Source: Micromonospora echinaurantiaca
Lineage (GTDB): Bacteria; Actinomycetota; Actinomycetes; Mycobacteriales; Micromonosporaceae
Assembly (NCBI RefSeq): GCF_900090235.1
Contig: NZ_LT607750.1
Span: forward strand, 248,001-312,000
Direction: 5' to 3'
DNA: 64,000 bases
Part shown: piece after piece, positions 1-7,480 of the stretch
Numbering within the stretch: position 1 is the first letter of the stretch
How the letters are laid out: each line of letters begins with the position of its first letter
The notes under the pieces: generated by a model
What the model saw: only the letters and a program-made list of their open reading frames with translations
What the model was told of the DNA's origin: nothing
Database searches by the model: none
Translations under genes and position numbers: made by a program

Positions 1-599
1 CCACCGCCCTCGCACTGGTCAACTGGCACCTGCGGCACCGCTACTCCTCGGCCAGCGGCCACCGGACCGAGGTGGACGAGGCAGGCTGGTCCCGGATCGA
101 CCCGGACGGCGACCGGATCTGGCCGCGTACCGACCCGGCGATGATCGTGCTGGTGCACGACGGGCAGCCCGGCCCCGACGGGCGGTGCCTGCTCGGCAAC
201 AACGCCACCTGGCCGGGGGTGCCGGGCGAGCGCCGGTTCTCCTGCCTGGCCGGCTACGTGGAGCCGGGGGAGTCGGCCGAGGCGGCGGTGCTGCGCGAGG
301 TCCACGAGGAGGTCGGCGTCCCGGTCGAGGGCATCGCGTACGTGGGCAGCCAGGCGTGGCCGTTCCCCGGGTCGCTGATGCTCGGCTTCCTCGCCACCGC
401 CGACCCGGAGCATCCGGTGCGGCTCGATCCGGCGGAGATCGCGTACGCCCGGTGGTTCACCCGGCGGGAGATCGGTGCGGCGCTGGCCGGGCGGACGGTG
501 GACGTGGGCGGTGCCCGGCTGGTCCTGCCGCCGCCGTCGTCGATCGCGCTGTTCCTGATCCACCGCTGGTTGGACGGCTGGGTGGACGGCGAGCGCTGA
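1..599 (+). CDS. nudC: NAD(+) diphosphatase NudC (5' end outside window)
   Basis: Nudix hydrolase that splits NADH/NAD and can remove NAD caps from RNA. The reading frame is open from base 3. The Nudix box is intact (G-Y-V-E-P-G-E ... R-E-V-H-E-E-V-G-V), followed by the NudC signature SQAWPFPGS that separates this family from other Nudix enzymes. The oddity is the zinc-ribbon region just before PRTDPA: where family members have CxxCG and a second cysteine pair, this protein reads YSSASGH and has no cysteine, so the structural zinc site appears lost while catalytic residues remain. It is convergent with the small gene at 730-999. In mycobacteria nudC also lies next to the mycoredoxin/uvrD2 block (recalled, not checked). 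Family assignment is firm; activity without zinc is inferred. Confidence 0.9.
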   Translation, partial: TALALVNWHLRHRYSSASGHRTEVDEAGWSRIDPDGDRIWPRTDPAMIVLVHDGQPGPDGRCLLGNNATWPGVPGERRFSCLAGYVEPGESAEAAVLREVHEEVGVPVEGIAYVGSQAWPFPGSLMLGFLATADPEHPVRLDPAEIAYARWFTRREIGAALAGRTVDVGGARLVLPPPSSIALFLIHRWLDGWVDGER

Positions 600-729
600 C
601 CCGGTACCCGTGCGGTCCCGGCCCGTGGCCGCCGTTGCCGCGACGGTCACGAGCCGGGAACACGGGCCGCCGTGGTCGGCGGGGCAAGGAACACGGCGGG
701 GGAGCCGGTCCGACCACGACGGACGTTTC

Positions 730-999
730 TCAGCTGCCAGGGCCGGGCGGGCGGTGTGGCCGGGCCGGCGCGTCGAGCGGCAGTACCTTCACCCGTTGCC
801 TACCGGCGCGGACCGGGCCGACCGTCGACAGTGCCCGGGCCAGCAGCAATGCGGCGTCCCGATCGTCGGCGTGGACGATCTGGCGGCGCGGCTCGGGCGT
901 GGTGGTCTCGTCCCGCAGTCGGACCCCGCCGGCCCAGGCGGCGGCGATGTCCACGTCGGCGGCGGCGCGGATGTCGGTGCGAACGATCAGGAACCGCAT
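730..999 (-). CDS. small hypothetical protein (89 aa)
   Basis: I do not recognise this family. The start ATG at 999 is preceded by GGAG at good spacing, which favours it over the longer frame to 1065. The N-terminus (MRFLIVRTDIR) looks like a beta strand of a soluble protein, the middle is rich in Asp, Ala and Arg, and the end is a Pro/Arg tail. There is no membrane segment and no cysteine. It is convergent with nudC and lies downstream of the DUF397 gene on the same strand, separated from it by a strong hairpin. It could be a conserved actinobacterial orphan or a spurious frame. Confidence 0.5.
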   Translation of the reverse strand: MRFLIVRTDIRAAADVDIAAAWAGGVRLRDETTTPEPRRQIVHADDRDAALLLARALSTVGPVRAGRQRVKVLPLDAPARPHRPPGPGS

Positions 1000-1168
1000 G
1001 TCGGTCTCCGGATGTACCGCGACGGATGGGAACGGGTGGAAGTTCCACGTCACTCTGCGGGCCATGTTACGCCCCGTGGTCGAGTCAGCAACCCATACGC
1101 GACGATCGGCCCGCAGCCTCGTCCGATCATCGGATGACGGGTCGACGTGGTCGGGCCGCCGGACAGGC

Positions 1169-1203
1169 GACGGGGCCGCCGGCGTGCTGCCGGCGGCCCC
1201 GTC
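1169..1203 (-). terminator. hairpin terminator of the DUF397 gene
   Basis: A perfect 15-bp stem (1169-1183 with 1189-1203) and a 5-base loop lies 13 bases past the DUF397 stop codon. There is no U-tract, which is common in high-GC actinobacteria. Confidence 0.7.
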
Positions 1204-1215
1204 CCGTTCACCGGA

Positions 1216-1452
1216 TCAGTCCAGGTCGAACTGTCCGTTCTTGGTGCCGGCGAGGAAGCCCAGCCAGCCGGCCCGGTCGAACAGCAGCACCGGGCCGCCG
1301 CGGTCCTTGCTGTCCCGCAGGGCGACCGCGGCCGGGCCGGTCCGCAGCGGGGCGACCTCGACGCAGTTGGAGGTCTGGCTGCGCGTGCTGGTACGCCACG
1401 GGGCGTCCGCCAGCTGCGCGAGGACGGACGGCGTGTTGCGGAATTCTTTCAT
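1216..1452 (-). CDS. DUF397 domain protein
   Basis: A 78-residue protein with the DUF397 pattern: W-R-T-S-T-R-S near residue 19, then N-C-V-E-V-A, then V-A-L-R-D-S-K and a closing hydrophobic W-L-G-F-L helix. An AGGAG sequence 8 bases before the ATG fixes the start. It lies 74 bp downstream of the XRE regulator on the same strand. Such pairs (helix-turn-helix protein plus small DUF397 protein) occur in many copies in Streptomyces and relatives; in the whiJ-type loci they act in developmental control. A role as partner or modulator of the upstream regulator is inferred from this arrangement. Confidence 0.88.
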   Translation of the reverse strand: MKEFRNTPSVLAQLADAPWRTSTRSQTSNCVEVAPLRTGPAAVALRDSKDRGGPVLLFDRAGWLGFLAGTKNGQFDLD

Positions 1453-1526
1453 CGTGCCACTCCTGAGGTGAACCGTTGCGATGGCTCGAGCGGTCGCTGC
1501 ACGTCCCGACCTGGGTCCCCCGTGGA

Positions 1527-2504
1527 TCACCGTTCGGTCAGGCGCCCGGAACGCCCGCGACGCTGGACCGGCGCCGTTGCCGGTCCGAACGCCACTGTGG
1601 ACGGGGCCGCCGTCTCGGTCAGCCGCCCCGTCGCCTCGATCAGCCAGGAGAGGGTGTCCGATGCGGAGAGCGCCGCCGTACATAACCACTCGAACACCAC
1701 TTTATAGCGATTTAGGGTGTTTGCCTCGGTGGACATGACGTCGGTGAACCCACCCTCGATGGCGAGGGTCTCCGGATCGAGCGGATCGGCGAACCGGTAG
1801 AGGGAGAACGCGGTCGGCGGGAGGTACCACTCGCCGATCGGCGTGTCCCTCGGCAGCACGTGCAGCGTGACGTTCGGCAACATGGCCAGCTCGCAGAGCT
1901 GGATCACCTGCTCGCGCAGCACCTCCGGCGGCCCGGCCCGGCCGCCCAGCGCCGCCTCCTCCAGCACGACCGTGTAGCGGGGCGCGTCGGTGCCCCGGGT
2001 GAGCAGCTTCTGGCGGGCCAGCCGGGCCTGCACCTGGGTCTCGGTGTCGTCGGCGTCCGGGTCGCCGGCGTCCTCGCCGACCTGCCGGGCCGAGGCGATC
2101 CGTACCCGCGCGTAGCCCGGCGTCTGCAACAGCCCGGGCACCAGCACCGGGTTGTACTCGGAGATCTCCGCGCAGCCCGCCTCCAACTCGGCGAAGCCGC
2201 GCTGCTGCGGGGTCATCGCCGGGAACGACCGAAGCCAGCCACGCATGTCGCCGGCCTCCTGGGTGATGCCCAGCAACTCCTCGCGCAGCGCCTCGTCCGC
2301 GCCGTAGAGGTCCAGCAGGTCGCGCACGTCCTGCGGGTCGGGTCGGCTGCGCCCGTTCTCCAGCCGCGACAGCTTGGACGCGGAGGCCCAACCGATCCGC
2401 TCGATGACCTGGTCTCCGGTGAGACCGGCGGCCTCGCGCAGCCGGCGCAACTCGGTGCCCAACCTGCGGCGACGCAGGATCGGGCTGGGTGAGGCAGGAG
2501 GCAC
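1527..2504 (-). CDS. XRE-family regulator with DUF5753 domain
   Basis: DNA-binding regulator of 325 residues. Residues of about 8-65 form an XRE helix-turn-helix (LRRLREAAGLTGDQVIERIG ending in LSRLENGRSRP). The rest is a DUF5753 domain containing Y-N-P-V-L-V-P-G-L-L-Q-T and the late motif V-L-P-R-D-T-P. The GTG at 2504 is chosen because GAGG precedes it by 5 bases. It probably forms an operon with DUF397. A patch at about 1680-1725 is AT-rich for this genome and contains a TTA leucine codon at 1683-1685, which in developmental actinomycetes depends on the rare bldA tRNA. The target is unknown. Confidence 0.9.
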   Translation of the reverse strand: MPPASPSPILRRRRLGTELRRLREAAGLTGDQVIERIGWASASKLSRLENGRSRPDPQDVRDLLDLYGADEALREELLGITQEAGDMRGWLRSFPAMTPQQRGFAELEAGCAEISEYNPVLVPGLLQTPGYARVRIASARQVGEDAGDPDADDTETQVQARLARQKLLTRGTDAPRYTVVLEEAALGGRAGPPEVLREQVIQLCELAMLPNVTLHVLPRDTPIGEWYLPPTAFSLYRFADPLDPETLAIEGGFTDVMSTEANTLNRYKVVFEWLCTAALSASDTLSWLIEATGRLTETAAPSTVAFGPATAPVQRRGRSGRLTER

Positions 2505-2731
2505 GGTGTCCTCTTTCCCGTCGACCGCCGCAGACGCGACGGTAACTGTATGAAATTCGCCCCCCACGGTCAGTATGGACGGCGCGGCCGGCGTCGGTGG
2601 TTCCGGCGAGGGCGTGTCTTGCAGAAAAGAGGAGCGTGGAGGGGTGCGGCCGGTCGGTGACCCGCCGCCGGGCCCGACCACCGCCGCCCCGACCGCGTCC
2701 ACGGGCGCGGGCCATCCCGCCGGAGGGACCC

Positions 2732-4003
2732 ATGCGCACCGTCCTGCGCCGCCCGGACTTCCGCCTGCTCTTCGTCGGCCTGCTGGCCAGCATGGCCGCG
2801 GAGTCGATCCTGCTGCTGGCGCTCGCCGTCTGGGTGAAGGACCTGACCGGGTCGGACGGCCTGGCCGGCGCGACCATCTTCGCCGTCATCGCGCCGATGA
2901 CCCTGGCGCCGCTGGTCGGCTGGTTCGTCGACCGCCATCCCCGCCGGCCGTTCTTCGTGGTGGCCAACCTGGTCACGGCGGCGCTGCTCACGCCGCTGTT
3001 CGCGGTCGGCGACCGGACCGACGTGTGGATCATCTACGTGGTCGCGGCGCTGTACGGCCTGTCGTACGTCACGCTCAGCGCGGCGCTCAGCGGGCTGATC
3101 CGGCAGCTGGTCCCGGCCGACCTGCTGGCCGAGGCGAACGGTGTGCTGCAGACCGTCCGGCAGGGGCTGCGGCTGATCGGCCCGCTGGCCGGCGCCGGGC
3201 TCTATGCGGCCGTGGGCGGGTGGCTGCTGGCCGCGCTGGCGATGGTCGGCTTCGGAGTGGCGGCCGCCGTGGTCGGGGCGCTGCGGGTGCCCGAGAGCCC
3301 GGCGGAGACCGCGGCCCTGCGCTGGCCGGCCGAACTCGGGGCGGGGCTGCGACACCTGGCCGGTGAGCCGGCGCTGCGCCGGGCGCTGTTCGGCTACGGG
3401 CTGGGCTCCCTGGTGATGGGTTTCAGCGAGTCACTGATCTTCGCGTACGTCGACCGGGGGCTCGGCCGGGACGCCGCGTTCGTCGGCGTGCTGGTCACCG
3501 TGCAGGGGATCGGCGGGCTGCTCGGCGGGCTGCTCTCGGCGGGCGTGGTACGCCGGGTGGGCGAGGTCGGCACGCTCGCCGCGGGGGTCGCCCTCTTCGG
3601 GCCGGCGGCGCTGGCGCTGGCGTACCCGAGCCTGTGGCTGGGCTTCGCGGCGGTGCTGCTGGCCGGGGTCTCGCTGCCGCTGACCATGGTCGGGCTGCAC
3701 ACGCTCATCCAGCGGCGTACCCCGGCCGGGCTGATCGGTCGGGTCGCCGCGGCCGCGGAGGCGGTGGTCGGCGGCCCGCAGGCGCTCTCCATCGGGGCCG
3801 GCGCGCTGCTCGTCGGCGTGCTGGACTACCGGCTGCTCTTCGCGCTGATCGGCCTGGCCACCCTGCTCGCCGGCAGCTACCTCTGGCACCACCGCACCCT
3901 CACCCCACCCCCCGCTCCCACCCACCACCCCCCGCTCCCCACCCCGCGCCGTCCGGTCGATCATGAAGTTGTTGCCACGACACGCCGGCGGCGCGGCCAC
4001 TAA
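2732..4003 (+). CDS. MFS transporter, about 12 membrane segments
   Basis: Major facilitator protein of 423 residues. It begins L-R-R-P-D-F-R-L-L-F, typical of the MFS_3/DHA3-like exporters. A first-loop motif A variant (GWFVDRHPRR) follows helix 2, and a gene-wide pattern of hydrophobic stretches indicates about 12 helices. GGAGG before the ATG supports the start. The last 35 residues are Pro/His-rich, then Arg-rich (TTRRRRGH), and are encoded by a repeat-like sequence that also contains the stop codon, so the tail looks like a late addition. It is divergent from the XRE regulator over 227 bp. Substrate unknown; drug or metabolite efflux is likely. Confidence 0.88.
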   Translation: MRTVLRRPDFRLLFVGLLASMAAESILLLALAVWVKDLTGSDGLAGATIFAVIAPMTLAPLVGWFVDRHPRRPFFVVANLVTAALLTPLFAVGDRTDVWIIYVVAALYGLSYVTLSAALSGLIRQLVPADLLAEANGVLQTVRQGLRLIGPLAGAGLYAAVGGWLLAALAMVGFGVAAAVVGALRVPESPAETAALRWPAELGAGLRHLAGEPALRRALFGYGLGSLVMGFSESLIFAYVDRGLGRDAAFVGVLVTVQGIGGLLGGLLSAGVVRRVGEVGTLAAGVALFGPAALALAYPSLWLGFAAVLLAGVSLPLTMVGLHTLIQRRTPAGLIGRVAAAAEAVVGGPQALSIGAGALLVGVLDYRLLFALIGLATLLAGSYLWHHRTLTPPPAPTHHPPLPTPRRPVDHEVVATTRRRRGH

Positions 4004-4013
4004 CTTCATGATC
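3959..4013. repeat. palindromic element containing the MFS stop codon
   Basis: The arms gatcatgaagtt (3959-3970) and aacttcatgatc (4002-4013) are perfect 12-bp inverted repeats with a 31-base GC-rich spacer. The TAA stop of the MFS gene is in the right arm. It can act as a transcription terminator, and it looks like a dispersed repeat element; copy number could not be tested. Confidence 0.6.
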
Positions 4014-4020
4014 ACCGGGG

Positions 4021-4050
4021 AGGAGCGGGGAGGAGCGGGGAGGAGCGGGG
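4021..4050. repeat. tandem repeat, 10 bp x 3
   Basis: Three exact copies of aggagcgggg lie between the palindrome and the mycoredoxin terminator. No function is visible; it is a short slippage repeat. Confidence 0.8.
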
Positions 4051-4060
4051 GGAGACGCGG

Positions 4061-4090
4061 CGGAGCGGCCGCCTGGGGGCGGCCGCTCCG
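4061..4090 (-). terminator. hairpin terminator of mycoredoxin gene
   Basis: Perfect 13-bp stem (4061-4073 with 4078-4090) and a 4-base loop, 13 bases past the stop codon of the minus-strand gene. Confidence 0.75.
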
Positions 4091-4103
4091 GCGGGGGTGT
4101 TGG

Positions 4104-4346
4104 TCAGCTGGCGAGGCTGGCCAGGTGCTGCTTGACCTGGCTGATCGAGGGGTTGGTCAGGGCGCTGCCATCGGCGAACCGGAGCGTCGGCACGGTCTGG
4201 TTGCCGCCGTTGACGCTCATCACGAACTCCGCGGCCTTCGGGTCCTGCTCGATGTCGACCACCTCGTATCCGATGCCCTCCCGGTCGAGCTGCGACTTCA
4301 GCCGGTGGCAGTAGCCGCACCAGGGGGTGGAATACATCGTCAACAT
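4104..4346 (-). CDS. mrx1: mycoredoxin (glutaredoxin-like, mycothiol-dependent)
   Basis: An 80-residue glutaredoxin-fold protein with the redox pair C10-G-Y-C13 in the context STPWCGYCHRLK and the cis-proline motif T-V-P-T. Actinobacterial mycoredoxins use this dithiol site to reduce mycothiol mixed disulfides. The ATG at 4346 is chosen because GGAGG lies 8 bases upstream; the TTG 15 bases earlier overlaps that Shine-Dalgarno sequence. A promoter sequence of the SigR type lies 60-85 bp upstream, which fits induction by thiol stress. The gene is divergent from uvrD2, the same pairing I recall in mycobacteria. Confidence 0.92.
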   Translation of the reverse strand: MLTMYSTPWCGYCHRLKSQLDREGIGYEVVDIEQDPKAAEFVMSVNGGNQTVPTLRFADGSALTNPSISQVKQHLASLAS

Positions 4347-4404
4347 GGTCAGATCCTCCAACAGTCGGCCACGGCTTGCCGATCAAGCCCGGGCTAACCG
4401 CTGT

Positions 4405-4431
4405 AACGTCCGGCGCGGCTGCGAGAATTCC
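4405..4431 (-). promoter_or_regulatory. SigR-type promoter of mrx1
   Basis: Read on the minus strand: GGAAT (4431-4427), 19 bases, GTT (4407-4405). This matches the Streptomyces SigR / mycobacterial SigH consensus, with the same spacing as the match upstream of sigR in this window. It overlaps the start region of the divergent uvrD2 gene. Confidence 0.7.
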
Positions 4432-4436
4432 GGGCT

Positions 4437-6587
4437 GTGGGGGTTCACTCAGCGACCGAACGGGTGCTCGCCGGCCTGGATCCGGAGCAGCGGTCCGCGG
4501 TGACCGCCCCGGCTGGCCCGGTCTGCATCCTGGCCGGCGCCGGCACCGGCAAGACGAGGGCCGTCACCTCCCGGATCGCCCACCGGGCCCTCGCCGGCGA
4601 GATCCCGGCCCGACACGTGCTGGCGGTCACCTTCACCGCCCGGGCCGCCGCCGAGATGCGCGCCCGGCTCACCGCGCTCGGCGTGAGCGGGGTCCAGGCG
4701 CGGACCTTCCACGCGGCGGCGCTGCGCCAGGTGCGCTACTTCGCGCCCCGGCTGCTGGAGGGCCGGGCCATGCCCGAGCTGCTGGACAGCAAGGTCCGAC
4801 TGGTCACCCTCGCCGCCGCCAAGGTGGGGCTGCGCACCGACCGGGCCGCCGCGCGGGACCTCGCCGGTGAGATCGAGTGGGCCAAGTCGTCGCTGGTCGA
4901 GCCCGCCGAGTACGTGGTGGCGGCGGCCAAGGCGCTGCGCGACACCCCGCACGAGCCGGCGAAGGTGGCCGACGTCTTCGCCGCGTACGAACGGCTCAAG
5001 CGGGGCAACGGGGTGATCGACTTCGAGGACATGCTGCGCGCCGCGGTCTGGGGCATCGAGGAGCACGCCGACGTCGCCGAGCAGGTCCGCGGCCAGTACC
5101 GGCACTTCGTGGTCGACGAGTACCAGGACGTCAACCCGCTCCAGCAGCGGCTGCTGGAGGCCTGGCTGGGTGGCCGCGACGACCTGACCGTGGTCGGCGA
5201 CGCCAGCCAGACCATCTACTCCTTCACCGGAGCCACCTCCGGCTACCTGGTCGACTTCCCCCGCCGCTACCGGGGGGCGACGGTGGTCCGGCTGGTCCGC
5301 GACTACCGGTCCACCCCGCAGGTGGTCGGGCTGGCCAACGCGGTCATCTCCCAGGCGCGCGGCGCCGAGGCGCGGCTGCGCCTGGAGCTGGTCGGCCAGC
5401 GCCCGCCCGGCCCGGAACCGGAGCTGCGGATCTTCACCGACGAGCCGGCCGAGGCCGCCGCGGTGGCGGCCCGCTGCCGGGCGCTGGTCGACGCGGGCAC
5501 CCCGGCCCGCGAGATCGCCGTGCTGTTCCGCACCAACGCGCAGTCCGAGGCGTACGAGAAGGCGCTGACCGAGGCGGGCGTGCCGTACCAGGTGCAGGGG
5601 GCGGAGCGGTTCTTCGAGCGGGCCGAGGTGCGGCAGGCGATGGTGGCGCTGCGGGCCGCCACCCGAGCGATCCCGGGGGAGACGCCGCTGCCGGCGGCCG
5701 TGGTCGAGGCGCTCGGCGCGGTCGGCTGGGCGCCCGACGCCGCCCCGGCCGGCGGCGCCGCCCGGGAGCGGTGGGAGGCGCTCGCCGCGCTGGTCCAGCT
5801 CGCCGAGGAGTACGCGGCCACCCCCGAGGTGCTGCCGATCGGCCCGGCCGCCGCGGTGGAGCGCCCGGTCACCCTGGCGGACTTCAACGACGAGCTGGCC
5901 CGGCGGGCCGCCGCCCAGCACGTGCCGACCGTGGACGGGGTGACCCTGGCCTCCCTGCATTCGGCCAAGGGCCTGGAGTGGGACGCCGTCTTCCTGGTCG
6001 GGCTCGCCGAGGGCACCCTGCCCACCACGTACGCCAAGACGGTCGAGCAGGTCGAGGAGGAGCGCCGGCTGCTCTACGTCGGCATCACCCGGGCCCGGGA
6101 GTGGCTCTGGCTGTCGTACGCCGCGGCCCGCTCGCCGGGCGGACGGGCCCGGCGGCCGTCCCGGTTCCTGCCCCAGCTGGACCGCTCCGGCGGCGGCGCC
6201 GAACGGGCCGGCGCCCGCCCGGCCCGGCGTACGGAGCGGCGCCGGACCCAGATCGTCTCCTGCCGGATCTGCGGCGCCACCCTGCTCGCCGGCCCGGACC
6301 GCAAGCTCGGCCGCTGCGCCACCTGCCCGTCGGACATCGACGAGGAGCTGCACGCTCGGCTGCACGAGTGGCGGTCACGGGTGGCCGGCGCGCAGAAGGT
6401 CCCGGCATACGTGGTCTTCACCGACGCCACCCTGACCGCGCTCGCCGAACGCCGGCCGGGCCGCCCCGAGGAACTCATCGCGATCGCCGGGATCGGGCCC
6501 CGCAAACTGGGCCTCTACGGGGAGTCGGTGTTGGCGCTGGTGGGCGGCGCGACGGTCGACGACGTTCTGCCCGAAGAAAACTTTTGA
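4437..6587 (+). CDS. uvrD2: UvrD2-type superfamily 1 DNA helicase with HRDC domain
   Basis: A 3'-5' helicase of 716 residues. Walker A AGAGTGKT is at residues 33-40, motif II is VVDEYQD, motif III is GDASQTIYSF, motif V is TLASLHSAKGLEWD and motif VI is RLLYVGITRARE. A four-cysteine element follows (C609, C612, C627, C630; CRICG ... CATC), then a C-terminal HRDC domain of about residues 633-705 with ELIAIAGIGPRKL. This helicase-tetracysteine-HRDC order defines UvrD2. The start is GTG; a GAGAAT -10-like box 8 bases upstream and the absence of a Shine-Dalgarno suggest a leaderless message. whiB7 follows. Confidence 0.93.
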   Translation: MGVHSATERVLAGLDPEQRSAVTAPAGPVCILAGAGTGKTRAVTSRIAHRALAGEIPARHVLAVTFTARAAAEMRARLTALGVSGVQARTFHAAALRQVRYFAPRLLEGRAMPELLDSKVRLVTLAAAKVGLRTDRAAARDLAGEIEWAKSSLVEPAEYVVAAAKALRDTPHEPAKVADVFAAYERLKRGNGVIDFEDMLRAAVWGIEEHADVAEQVRGQYRHFVVDEYQDVNPLQQRLLEAWLGGRDDLTVVGDASQTIYSFTGATSGYLVDFPRRYRGATVVRLVRDYRSTPQVVGLANAVISQARGAEARLRLELVGQRPPGPEPELRIFTDEPAEAAAVAARCRALVDAGTPAREIAVLFRTNAQSEAYEKALTEAGVPYQVQGAERFFERAEVRQAMVALRAATRAIPGETPLPAAVVEALGAVGWAPDAAPAGGAARERWEALAALVQLAEEYAATPEVLPIGPAAAVERPVTLADFNDELARRAAAQHVPTVDGVTLASLHSAKGLEWDAVFLVGLAEGTLPTTYAKTVEQVEEERRLLYVGITRAREWLWLSYAAARSPGGRARRPSRFLPQLDRSGGGAERAGARPARRTERRRTQIVSCRICGATLLAGPDRKLGRCATCPSDIDEELHARLHEWRSRVAGAQKVPAYVVFTDATLTALAERRPGRPEELIAIAGIGPRKLGLYGESVLALVGGATVDDVLPEENF

Positions 6588-6605
6588 AATCTGGCCGTAA
6601 ATCGT

Positions 6606-6635
6606 TTGCCCTCGCCGGGGGCCGAGGAATAGCCT
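6606..6635 (+). promoter_or_regulatory. candidate whiB7 operon promoter
   Basis: A -35 TTGCCC (6606-6611) and a -10 TAGCCT (6630-6635) are separated by 18 bases. An AT-rich patch (gtaaatcg) sits immediately before the -35. WhiB7 recognises AT-rich DNA directly upstream of the -35 of its targets, including its own promoter, so autoregulation is plausible. Confidence 0.5.
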
Positions 6636-6724
6636 CATGGCACACCTCGCGAGCGGCGCCATTCGGGCTGCTCAAGAGGCTGAGACCGAGCCGATCACGA
6701 GTGAACGTCAGGGAGGTGGCACCA

Positions 6725-6982
6725 ATGGAGATCTTCTACATCAACGAGCGTCCGGCGGCGCTGCCCGCTGCCGTCGCTCCGCTGTCGGCTGTCCGGGTTG
6801 CCGTCGCGGCCACGCGACCGTCGGCTCCGCAGGTGCACCAGGTCGAGGCTCAGGCCGAGCTGATCCTCGCCACCGTGCCGAACGGAGTCCAGGGGACCAG
6901 TGGCTTCACCGGCATGGGCATCGATGGCGCCAAGAAGCGCACGGATGTCCGCGGCGTTCCACCTCGAGGTAGACCGGTCTGA
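6725..6982 (+). CDS. upstream leader ORF of whiB7 (85 aa)
   Basis: A small ORF with a strong Shine-Dalgarno (GGGAGG, then 6 bases, then ATG), ending 131 bp before whiB7. The N-terminus MEIFYINERPAAL is followed by an Ala/Val-rich middle and a basic end (KKRTDVRGVPPRGRPV). It is unlike any enzyme I know. Its value is probably regulatory: its last codons contain the left arm of an antiterminator (6948-6969) that can capture the left arm of the terminator at 7006-7049. Leader ORFs with this role are known upstream of whiB7 in Mycobacterium and wblC in Streptomyces. A separate function of the peptide itself cannot be excluded. Confidence 0.75.
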   Translation: MEIFYINERPAALPAAVAPLSAVRVAVAATRPSAPQVHQVEAQAELILATVPNGVQGTSGFTGMGIDGAKKRTDVRGVPPRGRPV

Positions 6983-7016
6983 CCACCAGACCACCGGCTC
7001 ACCTCGAGGCCGCGGA
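6948..7016 (+). promoter_or_regulatory. antiterminator hairpin of the whiB7 leader
   Basis: Bases 6948-6955 (tccgcggc) pair perfectly with 7009-7016, and 6963-6969 pair with 7002-7008, leaving only 6956-6962 bulged. This 15-bp helix uses the whole left arm of the terminator, so the two structures are mutually exclusive. The 5' arm is inside the leader ORF and would be covered by a ribosome reaching the stop codon. Confidence 0.7.
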
Positions 7017-7049
7017 ACCCGCATACCGGGATCCGCGGCCTCAGTTTTT
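7006..7049 (+). terminator. intrinsic terminator before whiB7
   Basis: A perfect 11-bp GC-rich stem (7006-7016 with 7032-7042), a 15-base loop, then AG and five T residues (7045-7049). A U-tracted terminator placed upstream of a gene and inside its leader is the signature of attenuation. Confidence 0.85.
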
Positions 7050-7113
7050 GTCCCGCCGAAGTACGTCGGAAATGCGATCCACGAGATCGAAGTGAGAGAG
7101 AGGTGACCGGGCG

Positions 7114-7479
7114 ATGAGTCTGGCGTTGGCCCCGCTCGACGTGAGCGTTGAGCTGGAGGCGAACCTGCCCTGCCGGAAGTTCGACCCCGACCTGTGGTTC
7201 TCCGACTCGCCCGCCGAGCTCGAGCTGGCCAAGTCGCTCTGCGGGGACTGCCCGCTGCGCGTCGAGTGCCTCGCGGGTGCGGTCGAGCGGTCCGAGCCCT
7301 GGGGCGTCTGGGGTGGCGAGATCTTCGAGCGTGGCGCGGTCGTTCCGCGCAAGCGGCCCCGTGGCCGTCCGCGCAAGGAGGACGTCGCCCGGGACGCCGC
7401 GCTCCGGGTCGAGGCCGAGGCGCGCCTGGCGGCCAGTGGGCTGTCCGGGGCGCGGAACGCGGTCCGGCTGGCGGCCTGA
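7114..7479 (+). CDS. whiB7: WhiB7-type transcriptional regulator (intrinsic antibiotic resistance)
   Basis: An iron-sulfur WhiB protein of 121 residues. Four cluster ligands are C20, C43, C46 and C52, the GVWGG turn is at 64-68, and the C-terminal AT-hook R-P-R-G-R-P-R-K (about 81-88) marks the WhiB7 subfamily rather than WhiB1-6. WhiB7 acts with the principal sigma factor to switch on resistance genes when ribosomes are inhibited. The ATG has an upstream GAGAGAGG. Expression is probably gated by the attenuator just upstream. It is followed after one base by a small ORF, then convergently by an ABC1 kinase; order uvrD2-whiB7-ABC1 kinase matches what I recall in mycobacteria. Confidence 0.95.
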   Translation: MSLALAPLDVSVELEANLPCRKFDPDLWFSDSPAELELAKSLCGDCPLRVECLAGAVERSEPWGVWGGEIFERGAVVPRKRPRGRPRKEDVARDAALRVEAEARLAASGLSGARNAVRLAA

Positions 7480-7480
7480 C

